From the NCBI GenBank assembly GCA_002173415.2, contig NHNK02000005.1:1-64000 (forward strand): a stretch of 64,000 bases of DNA, in the 5' to 3' direction. Shown piece after piece: positions 56,288 through 64,000 of this stretch. Origin of the DNA: Marinomonas agarivorans. Its GTDB lineage: Bacteria > Pseudomonadota > Gammaproteobacteria > Pseudomonadales > Marinomonadaceae. Position 1 is the first letter of the stretch; each line of letters begins with the position of its first letter. The notes under the pieces were generated by a model, which was not told where the DNA came from, searched no databases, and saw only the letters and a program-made list of their open reading frames with translations. The translations under genes were made by a program, and so were the position numbers.

Positions 56288-56328
56288 TGCTTTGTGCAAG
56301 TTAAAAAGCGATTAGGCGTGTTTAGTGA

Positions 56329-56357
56329 TTGAGTGCGAACTTGGCAAATGATATGAT
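56329..56357 (+). promoter_or_regulatory. Putative sigma-70 promoter for pyrG-eno
   Basis: TTGAGT (56329-56334), a 17-bp spacer and TATGAT (56352-56357) form a well-spaced pair about 80 bp before the pyrG start. Each box differs from consensus by one or two bases. It probably drives pyrG and eno, which lie 47 bp apart. Confidence 0.55.
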
Positions 56358-56415
56358 TTCTATCCGTCTAAAGCACAACACAGCGATGTGTTTTTATCTA
56401 TTAATCATTTCCTAA

Positions 56416-58071
<1,656 letters not shown>

Positions 58072-58109
58072 TGATTTGCAGTATTTGTAATGTTTCATTG
58101 ATTAATTAG

Positions 58110-59414
<1,305 letters not shown>

Positions 59415-59437
59415 TAGTTGATTGTTAACCTCAATTA

Positions 59438-59465
59438 AGGGAGAACGTGTGTTCTCCCTTTTTGC
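59438..59465 (+). terminator. Intrinsic terminator after eno
   Basis: AAGGGAGAAC (59438-59447) pairs perfectly with GTTCTCCCTT (59452-59461) around GTGT and is followed by TTTTGC. It ends the pyrG-eno unit. Confidence 0.88.
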
Positions 59466-59516
59466 ATTTTAATCGTATGTTGTATTGTTAATTCGCTTTG
59501 TGGGACTATCGCTTAT

Positions 59517-59792
59517 ATGCAGCGCTTAATATCGGCTTTTTTCAGTGTGATGATTTTATACCTGATTTACCAATTTGTTTATGGTGAGCAGGGTATTCAA
59601 CGTCAAGACGAAATGACAAAGCAGATTGAATTTCAAGAGTTAACGAATGATAAGCTCATGAGACGTAACGAGGCCTTACGTGCTGAATTAGAAGATTTGC
59701 GTGAAGGACAGGATGCGATCGAAGAAAAAATTCGTACAGAATTACAATACATAAAAAAAGGTGAAACCTTTTATCGTATGGTTGAACAATGA
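59517..59792 (+). CDS. ftsB: Cell division protein FtsB
   Basis: FtsB forms a trimer with FtsL and FtsQ and helps activate septal peptidoglycan synthesis. The 91-residue protein has one N-terminal membrane helix (about 4-21) followed by a coiled coil (ELTNDKLMRRNEALRAELED) and the conserved RTELQYIKKGETFYRMVE end. Its place between eno and ispD is typical. It overlaps ispD by 4 bases. No ribosome-binding site stands out before the ATG. Confidence 0.93.
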   Translation: MQRLISAFFSVMILYLIYQFVYGEQGIQRQDEMTKQIEFQELTNDKLMRRNEALRAELEDLREGQDAIEEKIRTELQYIKKGETFYRMVEQ

Positions 59793-60541
59793 GTAATAAA
59801 TTAATAGACAAGTCTTTTTGGGTAATTGTCCCCGCCGCGGGCAGCGGCAAAAGAATGCAGATCAGCCGTCCCAAACAGTATTTGGACTTAGCTGGGAAAT
59901 ATCTTATTGATCGAACATTAGATCAACTATTATCTCATCCGCAAATCAGTAACATTGCCTTGGGGTTAACAGAGCATGATTACTATTGGCGTGAATCCTG
60001 CTGGTATGAGCATCCTAATGTCCATGTGTTTCACGGTGGCGATGAACGTAGTGAAACCGTAAAAAATGGCTTAGAGTTTTTAGCGCAACAGCATCAAATT
60101 CAACATGAATTTATTATGGTACATGATGCAGCGCGACCCTTGATTAGCCATGCCGAAATAGATGCATTAATAGCCAATGACAACCCCATTGGTGCGTTAT
60201 TGGCCATCCCCGCCAAAGATACGGTGAAGCAAAGTATTAGTGCTAATGAATCCCCAGCTAGAGTATTAACCACATTAGATCGGCAGCAAATTTGGTTGGC
60301 TCAGACACCACAAAAATTTGTTGCCAATGACCTATTGTTGGCACTGAATTATGCCTCAACAAAAAACATGACGATAACAGATGAAAGCTCTGCTCTAGAA
60401 ATGATGGGCAAACATCCAGATCTTGTCGTTGGTCAACCCAGTAATTTTAAAGTGACATTGCCATTTGATTTCATCATGGCCAATGCCTTGATGCAGTATC
60501 AGTTGTCTGATCAACGTAATAAAAAACAGACTAAGGAGTAG
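59789..60541 (+). CDS. ispD: 2-C-methyl-D-erythritol 4-phosphate cytidylyltransferase
   Basis: IspD couples CTP to methylerythritol phosphate in the MEP isoprenoid pathway. It has the nucleotide-binding [19 protein letters not shown] (about 14-32), [23 protein letters not shown] and [22 protein letters not shown]. The 250-residue length is normal. It overlaps ftsB (ATGA) and is 2 bp from ispF. Confidence 0.95.
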   Translation: MSNKLIDKSFWVIVPAAGSGKRMQISRPKQYLDLAGKYLIDRTLDQLLSHPQISNIALGLTEHDYYWRESCWYEHPNVHVFHGGDERSETVKNGLEFLAQQHQIQHEFIMVHDAARPLISHAEIDALIANDNPIGALLAIPAKDTVKQSISANESPARVLTTLDRQQIWLAQTPQKFVANDLLLALNYASTKNMTITDESSALEMMGKHPDLVVGQPSNFKVTLPFDFIMANALMQYQLSDQRNKKQTKE

Positions 60542-60543
60542 AA

Positions 60544-61032
60544 GTGCTGCCATTTCGTATTGGTCACGGCTTTGATGTTCATAAATTTGGCGCTGGTGAT
60601 GCCATTGTCTTAGGTGGTGTTACTATTCCCTACGAGGCTGGTTTTATTGCCCATTCTGATGGTGATGTGGCCTTGCATGCGTTAATCGACGCACTTTTGG
60701 GCGCAGCAGGCCTTGGCGATATCGGCCAGCATTTCCCAGATACCGATGAGCAGTTTTTAAATATGGATAGTCGTATTTTACTGCGTGCGGCGTATCAAGA
60801 AGTGCTCAAGCAAGGTTATTGTGTGGGTAATGTTGATATTACTATCATTGCTCAGGCCCCAAAAATGTCACCTCACATCACCGCAATGCGAGCTAATATC
60901 GCACAAGACCTCGACACTAATATAGGGCATGTCAATGTCAAAGCCACGACAACGGAAAAACTAGGATTTACTGGTCGCAAAGAAGGCATTGCCGTGGAAG
61001 CGGTAGCATTACTGATTCAGTCGCCGAGTTAG
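60544..61032 (+). CDS. ispF: 2-C-methyl-D-erythritol 2,4-cyclodiphosphate synthase
   Basis: IspF cyclises the CDP-methylerythritol phosphate product to methylerythritol cyclodiphosphate. The zinc-binding start is [11 protein letters not shown] (Asp11, His13), with a further ligand in [40 protein letters not shown] forms the CDP-binding end. The start is GTG after an AAGGAG site. The 162-residue length is standard, and ispD-ispF adjacency is usual. Confidence 0.97.
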   Translation: MLPFRIGHGFDVHKFGAGDAIVLGGVTIPYEAGFIAHSDGDVALHALIDALLGAAGLGDIGQHFPDTDEQFLNMDSRILLRAAYQEVLKQGYCVGNVDITIIAQAPKMSPHITAMRANIAQDLDTNIGHVNVKATTTEKLGFTGRKEGIAVEAVALLIQSPS

Positions 61033-61068
61033 TTTCTGCATGAGTTATAGTCAACAAAGGCACGTGGT

Positions 61069-62193
61069 ATGAATAACACAAACTGGCATTATGCGTGGTC
61101 TACACCGCAAGTTTCTGGAGAGTTAAAAACCGCAGCACAAGATTTTTATGTCGAAGAAGTGTTGGATTTTACCTTCGAAGGTACAGGAGAGTTTTTGTAC
61201 CTTTATATTGAAAAACAAGGCATGAATACGGATTATCTTGCCAAATTACTCGCAAAGCATGCTGATCTTCCTGCATCAAAGGTGACCTACAGTGGGGTGA
61301 AAGATAGGCATGCAGTCACAAGGCAGTGGTTCTGTTTACATGTGCTAAATAAGCAGCCGGATTTTACTGACTTTATGGAAAAAGTCAGCGAGCAATTAAG
61401 AGAACATGAAGTCGTGCGCATTATTAAGCAGGCTCGACATCTCAAAAAATTAAAGATTGGCAGCCATAAAAAAAATCACTTCATTATTCGCCTGCGACGT
61501 TTAGACGGGCCTACTGAAGATTTAGAAAATAGGCTAGCTTTAGTATCTTTAGCGGGTGTGCCGAATTATTTTGGGCCGCAACGCTTTGGTATTGATGGTA
61601 ATAATCTCAAACAAGGTATTGAATGGCTCAGTAAGAATCCAAACCATCGCCGTCGCTTGAGTAAAACAGAATCATTTTGGGTGTCTGCGGTGCGTTCATG
61701 GTTTTTTAACCAAGCGCTGAGTGAACAAGTGAAAGCTGGCATCTGGAATCGAGTGTTTGTCGATGACAGAGTGCAGACAACCGAGACGCTGTCGCAACGA
61801 AAAGTGAATACCATTGATGCCAGTTTGTTAAAGCATTTGCATCACCTAGATTTACACCCGCTCATGCCATTGGCAAACGAGACCGCGTTGCAAGATACCA
61901 GCTCTGTTCGCGCTACCTGTATGAAGCAGGCATGGGTGGATGCTCAAAGTGTGTTAGATTCTTTACTATCACTAGGGCTTAACCGTGAAGATCGACCAAC
62001 ACGGTTACACCCTGAAAATATGCAATGGCAAATTGTCGATACCCAGTTGATTTTGCAATTTACATTACCAAAAGGCAGCTTTGCCACCAGTGTCTTGCGC
62101 GAGCTACTTAACTATCATGATCACAGTGGTAGAGGTAACGACAGTGACACAAACGAAAACAGGAGCGAGGATGCGAATATTAATAGCGAATGA
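61069..62193 (+). CDS. truD: tRNA pseudouridine(13) synthase TruD
   Basis: TruD converts U13 of tRNA-Glu to pseudouridine. The catalytic aspartate is Asp79 in YSGVKDRHAVTRQWF. The RRL and PNYFGPQRFGIDGNNLKQG motifs and the TRUD insertion domain (about 155-305) are present. The 374-residue protein ends with a polar tail (RGNDSDTNENRSEDANINSE) that is longer than usual and overlaps surE by 23 bases. Confidence 0.94.
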   Translation: MNNTNWHYAWSTPQVSGELKTAAQDFYVEEVLDFTFEGTGEFLYLYIEKQGMNTDYLAKLLAKHADLPASKVTYSGVKDRHAVTRQWFCLHVLNKQPDFTDFMEKVSEQLREHEVVRIIKQARHLKKLKIGSHKKNHFIIRLRRLDGPTEDLENRLALVSLAGVPNYFGPQRFGIDGNNLKQGIEWLSKNPNHRRRLSKTESFWVSAVRSWFFNQALSEQVKAGIWNRVFVDDRVQTTETLSQRKVNTIDASLLKHLHHLDLHPLMPLANETALQDTSSVRATCMKQAWVDAQSVLDSLLSLGLNREDRPTRLHPENMQWQIVDTQLILQFTLPKGSFATSVLRELLNYHDHSGRGNDSDTNENRSEDANINSE

Positions 62194-62941
62194 TGATGGA
62201 CTTGAGGCCAAAGGTATTCAAGTTCTGGCGCAGTCTCTATCATCCCTCTACGATGTCGTTGTTGTTGCCCCAGATCGTAACCGTAGTGGCGCCAGCAACT
62301 CATTGACCTTAACACGGCCTTTACAGCCTCGATGTATTCGACAAGGGCAATACAGTGTTGACGGTACGCCAACTGACTGTGTCAATTTAGCTTTATCTGG
62401 TGTGATTGATGGTCAGTTTGATTTAGTGATATCTGGCATCAATCATGGTCCAAACTTAGGCGATGATGTGCTTTATTCGGGAACGGTTGCCGCAGCGATG
62501 GAAGCAAGACATCTTGGATTACCCGCCTTTGCTGTTTCCTTAGTTGGAGAGAATTACTTTACGACTGCCGCACAAGTTGTACTGCATCTCTTAAAAAAAC
62601 CAGATGAATTGTTAGCTGCAACAAAAAACATATCAGCAAACGCCATATTAAATATCAACGTGCCTGATTTACCCTATGAGGATATTAAAGGTGTTGTCGT
62701 AACACGATTAGGGCATCGTCACAGTGCTCAACCTGCGATCCCAGCCCAACACCCAAGGGGCATTGAAAGTTTTTGGATCGGTGCGGTTTCCGAACCTCAT
62801 GATGATGCCGCTGGAACAGACTTCCATGCAATACAAGAAGGTTTTGCTACTGTTACACCTTTGCATGCCGATATGACTTGTTACAATGCATTAAATCCTC
62901 TTAATCAATGGTTAAATCAAGTTATAGAGCCAGAGTCATAG
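62171..62941 (+). CDS. surE: 5'/3'-nucleotidase SurE
   Basis: SurE is a metal-dependent phosphatase acting on nucleoside monophosphates and short polyphosphates. The start MRILIANDDGLEAKGIQVLA has the metal-binding Asp8-Asp9. Further motifs are APDRNRSGASNSLTLTRP, VDGTPTDCVNLAL, SGINHGPNLGDDVLYSGTVA and YWxx-like late residues. The frame is open from 62081 within truD, but the ATG at 62171 has AGGAGCGAGG before it and gives 256 residues. The usual next gene, pcm, is not present. Confidence 0.95.
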   Translation: MRILIANDDGLEAKGIQVLAQSLSSLYDVVVVAPDRNRSGASNSLTLTRPLQPRCIRQGQYSVDGTPTDCVNLALSGVIDGQFDLVISGINHGPNLGDDVLYSGTVAAAMEARHLGLPAFAVSLVGENYFTTAAQVVLHLLKKPDELLAATKNISANAILNINVPDLPYEDIKGVVVTRLGHRHSAQPAIPAQHPRGIESFWIGAVSEPHDDAAGTDFHAIQEGFATVTPLHADMTCYNALNPLNQWLNQVIEPES

Positions 62942-62975
62942 AGTGGTAGGCAAATACTAAAAAAGGTCAGTAATT

Positions 62976-63890
62976 GTGATTAAGTGGTTAAAAATTTATT
63001 TTGGTGGCGTTTTTATGGGCGCTGCAGATATTGTTCCTGGTGTTTCTGGTGGGACGATTGCCTTTATTCTAGGGTTCTATGAGCGCTTGATTAACGCATT
63101 AAGTGGTGTGAATAAAAAAAGCTTTTCACTCTTATTACGGGGCGATATTAAAGGCTTGTGGCGACATTTTGACTTGGCATTCTTGCTAACATTGGCATTG
63201 GGTATTTTTACCAGCGTACTTTTACTTGCGTCCATTATTTCATATTTACTCACTGAGTATGCCTTGTATTTATGGGGCTTCTTTTTTGGTTTGTTACTTG
63301 CATCCTCTTACTTGTTATTCAAAGAGTTAGATAATATCAATTTTACGACTGTGACTTTTCTTTGTGGTGGTATTTTACTTGGCTACTTGATCAGTCAATT
63401 AACTCCTACAGGAGGAAGTGGCGCTTATTACATGGTTTTTTTAGCTGGCATGATTGCTATCATGGCAATGTTATTACCTGGCATATCAGGTAGTTTCATT
63501 TTACTCATGTTGGGAATGTATGATGTTATTTTGTTAGCCATTAATCAGTTTCAGTTTGTAACCTTGGCAGTATTTTGTGTGGGGGCATTGTTTGGCTTGT
63601 TGCTGTTTTCCAAAGTTTTGAAATACATATTGCAGCATTTTCATCAAGTAACGATGGCGTTTTTAGTTGGCATTATTATTGGTTCATTAGTGAAAGTCTG
63701 GCCATGGCGACAGGCCAGCGAATGGTATACTTTGAACGATAAATTGGTCCCACTGCAAGAACACTTAGTGTGGCCTTGGGATCTGGCTAATTATCAATTA
63801 CTACCAGATATCATTTATCCATTATTTTGTTTATTTTTCGGTTTTGTATTAATTTTATTTTTCAGTTACATTTTGATACAAAAAAAGTAG
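62976..63890 (+). CDS. DUF368 family membrane protein, likely polyprenyl-phosphate transporter (PopT-like)
   Basis: The 304-residue polytopic protein matches DUF368. The conserved start FGGVFMGAADIVPGVSGGTIAFILGFY has an internal echo, MLLPGISGSFILLMLGMYD, at about 165-183, an inverted-repeat signature. Eight to ten hydrophobic segments are visible. DUF368 proteins were recently shown to be one of two families that flip undecaprenyl phosphate back to the cytoplasmic face (PopT), the other being DedA/UptA. The start is GTG after AAAAGG. It lies 34 bp after surE. Confidence 0.85.
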   Translation: MIKWLKIYFGGVFMGAADIVPGVSGGTIAFILGFYERLINALSGVNKKSFSLLLRGDIKGLWRHFDLAFLLTLALGIFTSVLLLASIISYLLTEYALYLWGFFFGLLLASSYLLFKELDNINFTTVTFLCGGILLGYLISQLTPTGGSGAYYMVFLAGMIAIMAMLLPGISGSFILLMLGMYDVILLAINQFQFVTLAVFCVGALFGLLLFSKVLKYILQHFHQVTMAFLVGIIIGSLVKVWPWRQASEWYTLNDKLVPLQEHLVWPWDLANYQLLPDIIYPLFCLFFGFVLILFFSYILIQKK

Positions 63891-63946
63891 GAACTCACTT
63901 TTTTAGCTCAAAAATTAAGCTTAAAAAATCTAAATTTTAGGTAAGT

Positions 63947-64000
63947 ATGCACAGGCAGTTTATAAATAAGAAACAAATCAACGTCATTATTTGTGTATTT
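63947..64000 (+). CDS. Start of an unidentified gene (partial)
   Basis: An ATG at 63947, preceded by TTTTAGG, opens a frame that runs off the window edge: MHRQFINKKQINVIICVF. A basic N-terminus turning hydrophobic could be the start of a signal peptide. By position (truD-surE-...-nlpD-rpoS order) it might be the NlpD lipoprotein. That is a guess from gene order only, and 18 codons are not enough to decide. Confidence 0.35.
   Translation, partial: MHRQFINKKQINVIICVF

Overview
The window is a stretch of gammaproteobacterial core chromosome of low to moderate GC. Gene order (lepA-lepB-rnc-era-recO-acpS; barA/gacS-cysM-rlmD-relA-mazG; dapC-glnD-map facing rpsB-tsf-pyrH-frr-uppS-cdsA-dxr-rseP-bamA-skp-lpxD-fabZ-lpxA; lpxB-rnhB-dnaE-accA-tilS-pyrG-eno-ftsB-ispD-ispF-truD-surE) matches the Pseudomonas/Oceanospirillales side of the class. 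A Marinomonas-like marine bacterium is my best guess. That is inference from gene order and family types; no database search was run.

Layout. 1-1.4 kb is accessory: the 5' end of an IS481-like insertion sequence and an orphan haem-oxygenase-like diiron enzyme. 1.4-8.4 kb holds yidD, a monofunctional prephenate dehydratase, then translation, secretion and RNA-processing genes. 8.4-16.8 kb is the BarA/GacS sensor kinase facing cysM-rlmD-relA-mazG, so global regulation sits beside stringent-response genes. 17-24.9 kb carries ppc, adk, tsaB, uppP, a small unknown gene, rsmJ, slyX, a membrane-anchored cold-shock-domain protein and tpx. 25-29.1 kb is looser: a nitrilase and VOC-protein pair, panD, two small unknown genes, dapE and a small lipoprotein. 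29.2-35.5 kb on the minus strand is the succinylase branch of lysine/diaminopimelate synthesis (dapD, dapC, with dapE and an ArsC/Spx-like gene nearby), plus glnD and map.

35.8-48.2 kb on the plus strand is one long envelope and translation block: ribosomal protein S2, EF-Ts, UMP kinase, ribosome recycling, isoprenoid and phospholipid precursors, RseP, BamA, Skp and the first lipid A genes. A strong intrinsic terminator then separates lpxA from lpxB. 48.3-62.9 kb continues with lpxB, rnhB, dnaE, accA, tilS, pyrG, eno, ftsB, the MEP-pathway genes ispD and ispF, truD and surE. The window ends with a DUF368 polyprenyl-phosphate transporter and the first codons of another gene.

Many genes overlap by 1-23 bases, and several use TTG or GTG starts (rnc, rlmD, uppS, rseP, bamA, lpxA, lpxB, dnaE, ispF, DUF368). 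Intrinsic terminators are clear after ppc, tpx, rpsB (internal attenuator), tsf, frr, lpxA, accA and eno.

I found no CRISPR array, prophage, toxin-antitoxin pair, defence island, tRNA or rRNA, and no convincing new multi-gene system. The points most worth a second look are small: a fold-back hairpin over the transposase start, a tandem-repeat N-terminal extension on RNase HII, the TM-plus-cold-shock-domain protein, the terminator inside lpxA-lpxB, an alphaproteobacterial-type prephenate dehydratase, and DUF368 directly after surE.
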